Assembly (NCBI RefSeq): GCF_010093185.1
Contig: NZ_PDWL01000002.1
Location: 62,001 to 126,000 of the forward strand
Origin: Pseudoxanthomonas jiangsuensis
GTDB taxonomy: Bacteria; Pseudomonadota; Gammaproteobacteria; Xanthomonadales; Xanthomonadaceae
Direction: 5' to 3'
DNA length: 64,000 nucleotides
The position numbers and the translations under genes were made by a program. Positions 1 to 7,136 of this stretch are shown here, piece by piece; position 1 is the first letter of the stretch; each line of letters begins with the position of its first letter. Below the pieces are notes generated by a model that was given only the letters and a program-made list of their open reading frames with translations, did no database searches and was not told where the DNA came from.

Positions 1-711
1 CGGGATGAACACCGCGTCGCCCGCTTCCAGCTCCGCCACCCGGGCGTGCCGCAGCGCTTCGGCGAACCTGGGGAAGCGCTCGTGGTCGGGCGCATGGAAA
101 TCGACCAGGCTCACCGCCTGGCCGGCCGGGGTGTGGTCGAGCGGGCCGATGTAGAGGTTGGCCAGCTGGTCGGGCGGGAACAGCGTCACCCTGCGCCGAC
201 CGGCGACCACGCAGGCCAGGTTGTCCGGCACGTCCTGGTGGGCGGGGATCCGGCTGCGGTTGCCGATCCAGATGCTGGCCAGCGGCTGGCGGTCGCCCAG
301 GTCCAGCGTGTTCTCGGTGCGGAAACCGGGCAGGAAGGTGTCCACGGTGGTGGACGCGACATAGATCGACGGCGGCGCCGGGTCGTGCAGGTACTTGAGC
401 AGGGTGTCCAGTGCCACGGCCAGCGGAACCTGCTCGCGGCGGAAATTGAACTCGGTGATGTCGTCCCGGTAGAACACGCGCCCGGCCTCTTCCGGTGGCG
501 CCACCGTCGCCACCACCGGCATGCCGCCGTGGTCGAAGCGCTTGAGGTACTGGATCGCGGCCTGTGCCGATTCGCGCCCGGCGCGGACCATCGGCCACTG
601 CGCGACCACGCCGCGCAACACCACCGGCTCGGCGGCGCGCAGGACCTCGTCGGGCAGCGACCGCGGGTCGAGGCCGGAGCGCTCGGCGATGGGCTCAGCG
701 ACCGGCGGCAC
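1..711 (-). CDS. Cupin-like (JmjC-type) domain protein, 3' end cut by window edge
   Basis: The 237 visible codons start at a GTG at 709-711, because an in-frame stop lies just upstream. The start overlaps the end of the SapC-like gene by 17 bases, so the two are translationally close. Visible hallmarks are RIPAHQDVPDNLACVV (an H-x-D-like metal pair on a cupin strand), GRRRVTLFPPDQLANLYIG, and LEAGDAVFIP at the cut end. These are typical of the cupin-like/JmjC family (pass1-related hydroxylase-like proteins). Relatives are usually longer, so the C-terminus lies outside the window. In Xanthomonadales and Caulobacterales such genes sit beside SapC, tryptophan-halogenase-like genes and TonB receptors of sugar-uptake loci, as here. 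A 2-oxoglutarate/iron oxygenase role is inferred from the fold; the substrate is unknown. Confidence 0.8.
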   Translation of the reverse strand, partial: MPPVAEPIAERSGLDPRSLPDEVLRAAEPVVLRGVVAQWPMVRAGRESAQAAIQYLKRFDHGGMPVVATVAPPEEAGRVFYRDDITEFNFRREQVPLAVALDTLLKYLHDPAPPSIYVASTTVDTFLPGFRTENTLDLGDRQPLASIWIGNRSRIPAHQDVPDNLACVVAGRRRVTLFPPDQLANLYIGPLDHTPAGQAVSLVDFHAPDHERFPRFAEALRHARVAELEAGDAVFIP

Positions 712-1402
712 GGCGGCGGTTCATCCGCGCGATCAGGTCGGGCAGCCGCGACAGCGAGGCCAGCACCATGTAGATCGGCAGCAGGTGGCCATCGCGCGAC
801 AGGCGCTCCAGCGCCGCGCCGTCCAGGGCCTGCAGGCGCGCCTCGTCGACGGTGTGGAAGCCGGCCAGGCGGTTGTCGGAGCCATCATCGAGCCGGACGT
901 CCAGGACGAAGGACTCCAGCAGCTCGTGCCGCAACAGCGCCTGGATGAAGGCCGGCGTGGCGGCGATGCCGTCGTGCAGGGCGAGCAGGATCGACTTGAT
1001 CCGCTCCAGGAATTCGGTGGCGCCGCCGTAGTCGTGGAACAGTGCCTCGCCGGTGCCGCCGCGCACGCGCGGGTGATCCAGGTCCACGTGGATCAGCCGC
1101 TGCTCACCGGAGATGCCGATCAGGAAGGGTTGCCGCTGCACCGAGAGCGGGATGTAGGCCGCGTCCCAGCGTTCGCCCTCGAGGAACAGGTTGGCGCCCT
1201 CCTGCAGCCCGAACAGGACCAGCGGATGGAAGCCGCCGGCGGCATCGCGTCCGAACACGATCGGGTAGTGCGCCTGGGCATTGCGGAACTCGCCGGGAAA
1301 GGTCGGCGCGGCCATCACATCGTCGCCGAGCGCGGCGCCATGGCCTGCGTCCACGCGCAGGGCACGGTGGTCGACGCTGTTCAGCAGGACGTTGTTGCTC
1401 AT
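695..1402 (-). CDS. SapC family protein
   Basis: A 235-residue protein beginning MSNNVLLNSVDHRAL, with the family features FPGEFRNAQAHYPIVF near the start, YIPLSVQRQPFLIG in the middle and GLLP-like SRDGHLLPIYMVLASLSRLP near the end. This is SapC as named in Campylobacter and TonB-receptor loci, not the peptide-transport SapC of enterics. It has no signal peptide and is probably cytoplasmic. It lies between the TonB receptor upstream and the cupin-like gene downstream, all on the minus strand. A strong terminator follows the receptor, so expression with the receptor would need read-through or a promoter in 1403-1460. The biochemical role of the family is not established; association with outer-membrane nutrient uptake is inferred from context. 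Confidence 0.85.
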   Translation of the reverse strand: MSNNVLLNSVDHRALRVDAGHGAALGDDVMAAPTFPGEFRNAQAHYPIVFGRDAAGGFHPLVLFGLQEGANLFLEGERWDAAYIPLSVQRQPFLIGISGEQRLIHVDLDHPRVRGGTGEALFHDYGGATEFLERIKSILLALHDGIAATPAFIQALLRHELLESFVLDVRLDDGSDNRLAGFHTVDEARLQALDGAALERLSRDGHLLPIYMVLASLSRLPDLIARMNRRRAAGR

Positions 1403-1462
1403 GGGTTCTTCGGGATTGCGGGGCGGGCCGCTTCGTGCGGCATCGTGCCTTATCGCGTGCCG

Positions 1463-1501
1463 CCAAGAAAGAAGGAGCCGCCATAGGATCGGCGGCTCCT
1501 T
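1463..1501 (-). terminator. Rho-independent terminator of the TonB receptor gene
   Basis: Perfect 11-bp inverted repeat, 1472-1482 against 1491-1501, with an 8-base loop. Read on the minus strand the stem is followed by TTCTTTCTT. It lies about 55 bases after the receptor stop codon and before sapC, so it would separate or attenuate the downstream genes. Confidence 0.8.
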
Positions 1502-1555
1502 CCGCCACGCCGGCCCGGGCAGGGCGCGGCGTGGCCGTGGCGCCTGGGAGGGGCG

Positions 1556-4534
1556 TCAGAAGCGGTAGCGCACGCCGAACATGTAGCGCGGCCCGGTCTG
1601 GGTGGCGAACCGCACCATGTTCTCGTGACGGGCGTGGATCCGCTGCGTCTCGTCGGTGATGTTGATCGCTTCCAGGCTCAGGGTCAGGTTGTCCAGCAGT
1701 TCGTAGCTGACGATCGCATCGAGCTGGCCATAGGCCTCGGTCCAGTTCGGGTTGGGCGGAGTGCCACCGCCGCCGATGCCGTTGAGGAACTCGTCGCGCC
1801 AGTTGTAGGCCGCACGCACCTGCCAGCGGTTCTTGTCGTAGAACGCCACCAGGTTGGCCGAGTCGCTCAGGCCGACCATCGGGTACTGGGTGCCCAGATC
1901 GGCATTGTCGAAGGTCAGGCCCGATTCCACCTTGGTGTAGTTGGCGGCCAGGCCGAAGCCGGAGTCGCCGAACACGTGCTGGAAGTTGATCTCGAAGCCG
2001 TCCAGGTGGTCCGAACGCTGGTTGGACGGGGTGGTGATGTCGAACCCGGCCACCGGATCGCCCGGCTGGCCGACGATGCTGCCGGTAGCCTGGCCGGCCG
2101 AGTTCTGACCGGTGTAGTTCACGCCCGGCGAACCGGCGTAGTTGGCGAAGATGTAGTCGCGGATGCACGGCAGGTCCGCGGCCGTGCAGCCGCCGTTGCT
2201 GATCGCCGCGTTCCAGTACGCGCCGCCCACCGGCGTGTGCAGGGTGAACGGCTCTTCGCGCACGATCGTGTCGCTGATGAAGTTCTCGATGTTCTTGCGG
2301 AAGTAGCCGGCCGACACGTAGCTGGCGTCGCCGTAGTACCACTCCAGGGACAGGTCGAAGTTCTTGGACAGCAGCGGTTCCAGCGCGGGGTTGCCGCGGC
2401 TGCCGTCGCCGCCGTCCACGCGCACGATGCCGGCCAGGCGCTGGCCGCCCTGGATCTGCTGCCAGCCGGGCCGGCCGATCGTCTCGCTGTAGCTGCCGCG
2501 CAGGGTGATCTGGTCGGTTACGTGCAGGGCCAGGTCCAGGTTGGGCAGCACGTAGTCGTACTTGCCTTCCAGTTCGGTGAAGTCCTGGCCCGGCTGGTAG
2601 GTCACGTTCAGCTCGTTGGCCGCGTCCCAGGAGATGCCGTTGGCGATGCGCACCAGCGCCGAGGAATCGACCTCGGTCTCCTCGTAGCGCACGCCGACCG
2701 CCACGTCCAGCGGCATCGACCAGTCGAAGCTGGTGGTCCACTGCAGGTAGGCGCTCTTGGACTTCTCGGTGGTGCGCAGGTCGTCGGTGAACTCGGTCGG
2801 CATCTCGTAGCAGGTCGGGCAGCCGGAAACGTCGATCGCGGCCTGGCGCAGGCGTTCGAAATCGAACACCAGGAACTGGTCGGTCCAGTCCGGATTGCCG
2901 CTGTTGCCGAAGCTCTTGAAGTAGCGCGACATGTTGTCGGCCGACCAGATGCTGTCGTCGTAGTCGGCCGGGCTGCCCACGCCGCCCCAGGTGTCGCGCT
3001 GCATCACCGCCGAGGCGGTGCGGTTGTTGACCTCGGTGGCCGACACGCCGAAGTCCAGGCCGGAGTAGTCGCCGAACTTGAAGGTGCCGTCGGCCTGGAA
3101 CTGCTCGACCTCGGACTTGTTGTAGCTGTTCTGGAAGACCGAGCCGGTGACCAGCGCATCGGCGGCCTGCAGCGAGGTCATGCCGGGCGGCAGCTGCACG
3201 TTGATGATCGGGATCTCGCCGCTGTAGTCGGTCGTGGTGTTGCCGCGCACGTAGGACGCCACGCCCAGCACGCCGGCCGAGCCGAGCGGGCTGTCGGGGC
3301 GCGATTCGGCGCTGGAGTTGTGGTAGTCGAATGCGAGGCTGAGTGCGTCGTTGACCTCCCACTCCACGTTGAAGCCCAGCGAGTCGCCGCTGTTCTTGGT
3401 CGCCAGCTGCATGCCGCCCATCGACAGGTCGGCGTTGTTGTATTCCTCTTGGTAGATGATCGGCGCCGAAACCGGGCCGTCGGTCCACGAGCTGTCACCG
3501 GCGGTCTGGCTGAACCACACCGACAGTTCGCTGCGCTGCTGCTGGACCTTGTTCTCCATGTAGGCGTAGTCGAGCGTGGCGGTGAGGTTTTCGCTCGGGG
3601 CCCACTGCAAGGTCAGCTGGCCGTTGGTGCGCTGGCGCTGCACGCCATTGACGCTGTAGCCGGTGTTCTGCGGGCGCGCGTACACGTCGTCCGGGCCCGG
3701 ACGGTTGGTGATCCGGTCCGAATAGCCGGTGCCCGGTGCGGGCAGGGCGTTCCAGCTGTTGGAATCGCCGGGGAAAGTGATCCAGCCGTCGGCCACGCTG
3801 GCCTGGCTGTAGCCGGACTCGCGCTCCTGGTAGGAGCCGCTGAGCATGATGCCGAACGTGCCGTCGGCGAAGGTCTTGCTGAAGATGCCGGAGACTTCGG
3901 GGGTGACCAGCGCGCCGGGGTAGCTGTCCGGCAGGTTGCGCGCCGAGGTGTCGTGCACGGCCTTGAAGCCGATGCTGGCCAGCGGCTCGCGGATTTCCAG
4001 CGGGCGGGCGGTCTTGACGTTGATCGTGGCGCCGATGCCGCCGGTGGGCAGCTCGGCTCGGCCGGTCTTGTGCACCTCGATCGCGGCGATCGCCTCGGCG
4101 GCGATGTTGGCGAAGTCGAAGGAGCGCGAGTTGGAGGTGCCCGCGCCACCCGGGCCGAGGTTGGACGCCGGCATCTGGCGCCCGTTGAGCAGCACCAGGT
4201 TGAAATCGGGGCCGACGCCGCGCACGGTGACCTTGGAGCCTTCGCCGCTGGAGGTGCGGTCGATCGACACGCCGCTGATGCGCTGCAGCGCTTCGGCCAG
4301 GTTGGTATCCGGGAACTTGCCGATGTCCTCGGCGACGATGCCGTCGACCACGCCCTGCGAGTCCCGCTTGAGGTTCATGGACGACTGGAGGCTGGCGCGG
4401 ATGCCGGTGACCACCACGGTGTCGAGTTCGTTGATCTGGTCCTGCTGTTCCTGGGCGACGGTTGGCTGGGCCAGTGCCAGCAGCAGTGCGGACGACAGGA
4501 GCCGCTTCCGCGGCACGGCTTGCAGCTGCTTCAT
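1556..4534 (-). CDS. TonB-dependent receptor, Xanthomonas/Caulobacter type
   Basis: A 992-residue outer-membrane transporter. The start at 4534 is chosen because it begins a signal peptide (MKQLQAVPRKRLLSSALLLA...VAQEQ) and a purine-rich GGGAGGGAA precedes it. The TonB box region is ELDTVVVTGIRASLQSS, followed by the plug with DIGKFPDTNLAEALQRISGV and RGVGPDFNLVLLNGR. The C-terminus ends in aromatic MFGVRYRF, as expected for a 22-strand barrel. This matches the TonB_Xanth_Caul subfamily, whose members import plant-derived sugars and other organics. There is no N-terminal STN signalling domain, so no sigma/anti-sigma regulation is expected; LacI-like operators lie upstream instead. Neighbouring SapC and cupin-like genes support a nutrient-utilisation locus. 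The substrate cannot be read from sequence. Confidence 0.92.
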   Translation of the reverse strand: MKQLQAVPRKRLLSSALLLALAQPTVAQEQQDQINELDTVVVTGIRASLQSSMNLKRDSQGVVDGIVAEDIGKFPDTNLAEALQRISGVSIDRTSSGEGSKVTVRGVGPDFNLVLLNGRQMPASNLGPGGAGTSNSRSFDFANIAAEAIAAIEVHKTGRAELPTGGIGATINVKTARPLEIREPLASIGFKAVHDTSARNLPDSYPGALVTPEVSGIFSKTFADGTFGIMLSGSYQERESGYSQASVADGWITFPGDSNSWNALPAPGTGYSDRITNRPGPDDVYARPQNTGYSVNGVQRQRTNGQLTLQWAPSENLTATLDYAYMENKVQQQRSELSVWFSQTAGDSSWTDGPVSAPIIYQEEYNNADLSMGGMQLATKNSGDSLGFNVEWEVNDALSLAFDYHNSSAESRPDSPLGSAGVLGVASYVRGNTTTDYSGEIPIINVQLPPGMTSLQAADALVTGSVFQNSYNKSEVEQFQADGTFKFGDYSGLDFGVSATEVNNRTASAVMQRDTWGGVGSPADYDDSIWSADNMSRYFKSFGNSGNPDWTDQFLVFDFERLRQAAIDVSGCPTCYEMPTEFTDDLRTTEKSKSAYLQWTTSFDWSMPLDVAVGVRYEETEVDSSALVRIANGISWDAANELNVTYQPGQDFTELEGKYDYVLPNLDLALHVTDQITLRGSYSETIGRPGWQQIQGGQRLAGIVRVDGGDGSRGNPALEPLLSKNFDLSLEWYYGDASYVSAGYFRKNIENFISDTIVREEPFTLHTPVGGAYWNAAISNGGCTAADLPCIRDYIFANYAGSPGVNYTGQNSAGQATGSIVGQPGDPVAGFDITTPSNQRSDHLDGFEINFQHVFGDSGFGLAANYTKVESGLTFDNADLGTQYPMVGLSDSANLVAFYDKNRWQVRAAYNWRDEFLNGIGGGGTPPNPNWTEAYGQLDAIVSYELLDNLTLSLEAINITDETQRIHARHENMVRFATQTGPRYMFGVRYRF

Positions 4535-4623
4535 GAAAATTCCCTCCCCGGGGTCATGAACGAAAGTTCGAGTTGTCTGTACGGAGACCGCCAGTCCCCG
4601 ACGGGCCGCATTTGGGCCATGTC

Positions 4624-4637
4624 TGACAGCGTTGTCA
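4624..4637. promoter_or_regulatory. LacI-type operator-like palindrome
   Basis: TGACAGCGTTGTCA reads on the other strand TGACAACGCTGTCA, a 14-bp palindrome with one mismatched pair and the central CG typical of LacI-family sites. It overlaps a TTGACA -35-like box of the receptor promoter, which would suit repression. No LacI regulator gene is in the window. Confidence 0.5.
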
Positions 4638-4671
4638 AACGTCAGTGGGGAATAGCAGATAGAACCCGTCG

Positions 4672-4685
4672 ATGTAGCGCTAACA
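4672..4685. promoter_or_regulatory. Operator-like element with TAGCGCTA core
   Basis: ATGTAGCGCTAACA differs at two positions from the xyl-box TGGTAGCGCTAACA that I recall for the Xanthomonas campestris XylR regulon. A partial copy with the CGCTAACA half lies at 4894-4906. Regulation of the receptor by a LacI-family sugar sensor is inferred; xylose specificity is only suggested by this resemblance. Confidence 0.4.
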
Positions 4686-4972
4686 TCCCCGAATGTGCTG
4701 CTGTGCAGCATGGAATGTGCGCGGACCGCCGGAAGATCCGTCTCAAGCAATTGTTTTTAAAGGAAGTCGCACTGAAGCGCAGCGATTGAAACGATCGTCC
4801 GGAGGGTCGCTCCATTGACCTGCGTACGTTGCTCGAAGCGCCTGATCCGCCTTCGTTCGATGACAGCGCTGGAAACCAAGAATGACAACGATGTATACCG
4901 CTAACATGCAAAAAAGCAGTTGCACGGCGGGCACTTGGCCGCAGTCTGGCGTACGAAGGAGTACGGAGGGCG

Positions 4973-5449
4973 CTACAGGCCGCCGGCGAAGCCCGACTGG
5001 CGCCAGGCCTCGAACACCACCACGGCCACGGCGTTGGAGAGGTTGAGGCTGCGGTTGCCCGGCCGCATCGGCAGGCGCAGGCGCTGGGCCTCGGGCACGG
5101 CATCGAGCACCCCGGCCGGCAGGCCGCGGGTCTCGGGGCCGAACAGGAAGGCGTCGCCGTCGGCATAGGCCGGCTGGTCGTGGCGGACCTGGCCGCGGGT
5201 GCTGAGGGCGAACAGGCGGACCGGGCGGATCGCCGCCAGTGCGGTCTCCAGGTCGGGGTGCACCTGCACCCGGGCGAACTCGTGGTAGTCCAGTCCGGCC
5301 CGGCGCAGCTGCTTGTCCTCCATCGCGAACCCGAGCGGTTCGATCAGGTGCAGGCGGGCGCCGGTGTTGGCGCACAGCCGGATCACGTTGCCGGTGTTGG
5401 GCGGGATCTCGGGCTGGTAGAGCAGTACGTCGAATTCGGGCGCGGGCAT
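4973..5449 (-). CDS. trmL: tRNA (cytidine(34)-2'-O)-methyltransferase TrmL
   Basis: A 158-residue SPOUT-class methyltransferase, the usual TrmL length. The N-terminus VLLYQPEIPPNTGNVIRLCAN, FLFGPETRGLP in the middle, and LPMRPGNRSLNLSNAVAVVV form the SAM-binding knot. The enzyme 2'-O-methylates the wobble C34/U34 of leucine tRNAs in the cytoplasm. A -10 box sits exactly six bases before the ATG and there is no room for a Shine-Dalgarno, so the message is probably leaderless. It is separated from the downstream receptor gene by 438 bases and is unlikely to share its regulation. Confidence 0.93.
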   Translation of the reverse strand: MPAPEFDVLLYQPEIPPNTGNVIRLCANTGARLHLIEPLGFAMEDKQLRRAGLDYHEFARVQVHPDLETALAAIRPVRLFALSTRGQVRHDQPAYADGDAFLFGPETRGLPAGVLDAVPEAQRLRLPMRPGNRSLNLSNAVAVVVFEAWRQSGFAGGL

Positions 5450-5461
5450 CGCGCCATTCTA
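5450..5461 (-). promoter_or_regulatory. -10 box of a probable leaderless trmL promoter
   Basis: On the minus strand TAGAAT (5461-5456) is followed by six bases and the trmL ATG (5449). Transcription would begin at or next to the A of the start codon. Confidence 0.55.
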
Positions 5462-5528
5462 GTCGTGGCGATGGAGCGCCCCGGTGCGGCGCGGGGCGCC
5501 TCCATGCCGGAGCGGGCGGCCGGCACGC

Positions 5529-5954
5529 TTACGGCTGCACGCTGCGGACCTGGGCGGCCAGGCTCGAGGCCAGCTGGCTGCCCACCTGGGCGACCAGCGC
5601 TTCGGCCTGTTCGCGGGCGACGATCGCGGTGCGCTCGGCAAGCTGCTCGGCGGTCGGCCGCACGTACACGGTGGCCAGGTCGACCACCCGCTCGCGCACC
5701 GCGGCCAGCGCGTCCAGCTGCGCCAGCGTGGCCCGGTCCGGGCGGACCTGCACCGTCTCCAGGGTGACGATGTGGTCCACGCGCGGGGCGTTGGCCAGCA
5801 GTTCGGCCTGCAGGGCGGCGTCGGGACGGACCTGGATGGCCGGCAGGTCGACGATGTGGTCGGCGCGGGCGGGGGAAGCGGCGAGGGCGCTGGGGGCCAG
5901 GGTGGCCAGCGACAGGGCGAGGCTCATCGCGGCGGTCAGGGTCTTGGCGTTCAT
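5529..5954 (-). CDS. Small secreted protein with three 28-residue VRP repeats
   Basis: A 141-residue protein of no recognised family. The start at 5954 is preferred over a longer frame because it opens a clear signal peptide (MNAKTLTAAMSLALSLATLA...SALA) and a GGAGC lies eight bases upstream. The mature part contains three repeats whose conserved core is HIVDLxxIxVRP, with the VRP motif at residues 42-44, 70-72 and 98-100, an exact 28-residue period. Each core is followed by an alanine/leucine-rich stretch likely to be helical. The tail is polar and helical. It is probably periplasmic. An inverted repeat upstream suggests specific regulation. Function unknown. Confidence 0.75.
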   Translation of the reverse strand: MNAKTLTAAMSLALSLATLAPSALAASPARADHIVDLPAIQVRPDAALQAELLANAPRVDHIVTLETVQVRPDRATLAQLDALAAVRERVVDLATVYVRPTAEQLAERTAIVAREQAEALVAQVGSQLASSLAAQVRSVQP

Positions 5955-6299
5955 GGGGTGCTCCGGTGTTGTTGATGTGTGGTGTGGTAGTAAAGTAATA
6001 CACCTAATCAGCAAGTGCAACCATCAGCTGTGCTGCCTGCGGTGTGGTTCAACGGGTGTTCAGTTCCGGCCTTGGCCCCGTTTCGGGGTCGGCTGGATCA
6101 ACGCAGGACGCGTGCCAACTGCAATGAATTGATTGGAAAGGGTTTTCCAGAAGAATGCAGAGTGTCCGCCGGGCGCGCGGACGTCCGCTCGCCCGGCGGA
6201 CGGACGCCGGGCCTGGTCGAAATGCGGGCGCGGAGGACTGCCGGAGCGGCGGGGCCCGGAGTGGGCGGTGGCGTTGCGGGTCGGCCCGCGGCGCCGGTC
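5955..6299. other. 345-bp intergenic region with regulatory repeat and terminator-like hairpin
   Basis: No gene seen. It holds an inverted repeat near the secreted-protein gene (5981-6004) and a GC-rich hairpin (6165-6175 with 6190-6200, 11 paired bases, with a second small palindrome GCGGACGTCCGC in the loop). The hairpin lies 100 bases beyond the stop of the minus-strand SDR gene and may end its transcript. Confidence 0.5.
5981..6004. promoter_or_regulatory. Inverted-repeat operator-like site
   Basis: GGTGT (5981-5985) and ACACC (6000-6004) flank GTAGTA-aag-TAATAC, itself an inverted repeat with one mismatch. It is centred about 40 bases before the secreted repeat protein start. GntR/YtrA-type regulators use TA-rich palindromes of this kind, but no regulator gene is adjacent, so the assignment is open. 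Confidence 0.4.
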
Positions 6300-7043
6300 C
6301 TACCAGGGCACCGGACGGCCTACGCGGTCCAGGAACAGGCCGCTGTCCTGCGGCCCAAGGCGGTCGAGCGTGGCCAGCAGCCCGGCGACCGCGTCCGCCG
6401 CCGCCAGCGGTGCCCGCTCGCCGCCCATGTCGGTGCGGACCCAGCCCGGATGCAGGGCGATCACCCGGATCCCGCGCGGGGCCAGCGCCCGCGCCAGCAG
6501 CACGCTGGCCATGTTCTGCGCGGCCTTGCCGATCGCGTAGCTGGGGGTGCGGAACTCGCCGTGGCCGGACAGCGAGCCGATCTCGGAGGACAGGTTGGCC
6601 ACCACCGCGCCCGGCCGGGCGCCGTCGCCGTCGCCGTCGGCCAGCCACGGCGCCAGCGCCTGGGTCAGCAGGAATGGGCCGGTCGCATTGGTGCGCAGGC
6701 TGGCGTCCAGGTCCGATTCGGCGACCTGGCCGAAGCGCTCGCCGCCGTGCAGCAGGCCGGCATTGTTGAGCAGCAGGCCCAGGCGCGCGCCGTCGAGCAC
6801 CAGCGGAAGTTCGCGCACCAGCTCGTCGCGGCTGCGCGCACTGGCCACGTCCAGCGGTAGCACGTGCAGGCGGCCGGGGTGCTCGCCGGCCAGGGCGTTG
6901 AGGGCGGCCGCCTTCCCGGGCTGGCGGCAGGTGGCGACCACCCGCTCGCCCCGCGCCAGCAGCTGGCGTACGAATTCCAGGCCGAGGCCGCGGTTGGCCC
7001 CGGTGACCAGGCAATGGCGCGTGGCTGGGTTCGCTTCCGGCAT
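6300..7043 (-). CDS. Short-chain dehydrogenase/reductase
   Basis: A 247-residue SDR oxidoreductase. The N-terminal Rossmann motif TGANRGLGLEF, the NNAG motif (LLLNNAGLL) and the catalytic serine and YxxxK (SSEIGS...SYAIGKAAQN) are all present, followed by HPGWVRTDMGG. The overall layout resembles the C-factor/sniffer-like SDR branch. The start at 7043 is chosen because upstream codons are short and non-conserved; a further in-frame ATG at 7064 would add seven residues. Likely NAD(P)-dependent and cytoplasmic; substrate unknown. It is divergent from the M16 peptidase gene with a 93-base shared promoter region that holds a TACACT -10-like box on the minus strand. Confidence 0.88.
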   Translation of the reverse strand: MPEANPATRHCLVTGANRGLGLEFVRQLLARGERVVATCRQPGKAAALNALAGEHPGRLHVLPLDVASARSRDELVRELPLVLDGARLGLLLNNAGLLHGGERFGQVAESDLDASLRTNATGPFLLTQALAPWLADGDGDGARPGAVVANLSSEIGSLSGHGEFRTPSYAIGKAAQNMASVLLARALAPRGIRVIALHPGWVRTDMGGERAPLAAADAVAGLLATLDRLGPQDSGLFLDRVGRPVPW

Positions 7044-7136
7044 GGCACCGCTCCGGACCGGCATGGCTTGTGGCCTAGTGTAAAGCGCGGGGGGGCTCGC
7101 TAGGATCGGCCGACTTACCCTCCAAGGAGCGTCACC

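Larger units (their letters stand above)
4535..4972. promoter_or_regulatory. 438-bp regulatory region upstream of the TonB receptor
   Basis: No gene is seen here. It carries several operator-like elements: an imperfect palindrome TGACAGCGTTGTCA (4624-4637), a TAGCGCTA core inside ATGTAGCGCTAACA (4672-4685), and partial copies TGACAGCGCTGGAA (4861-4874), TGACAACGATGTAT (4883-4896) and TATACCGCTAACA (4894-4906). On the minus strand the first element also supplies a TTGACA box (4638-4633) pointing at the receptor gene. Long, operator-rich leaders are typical of TonB receptors in carbohydrate-utilisation loci. Confidence 0.6.

Noticed and set aside
1625..4789. A very long open frame (over 1000 codons) on the plus strand opposite the TonB receptor
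   Set aside because: Its translation is low-complexity (Val/Ala/Gly/His/Arg-rich) with no motif. It is the usual antisense shadow of a GC-rich gene whose third positions are G or C.
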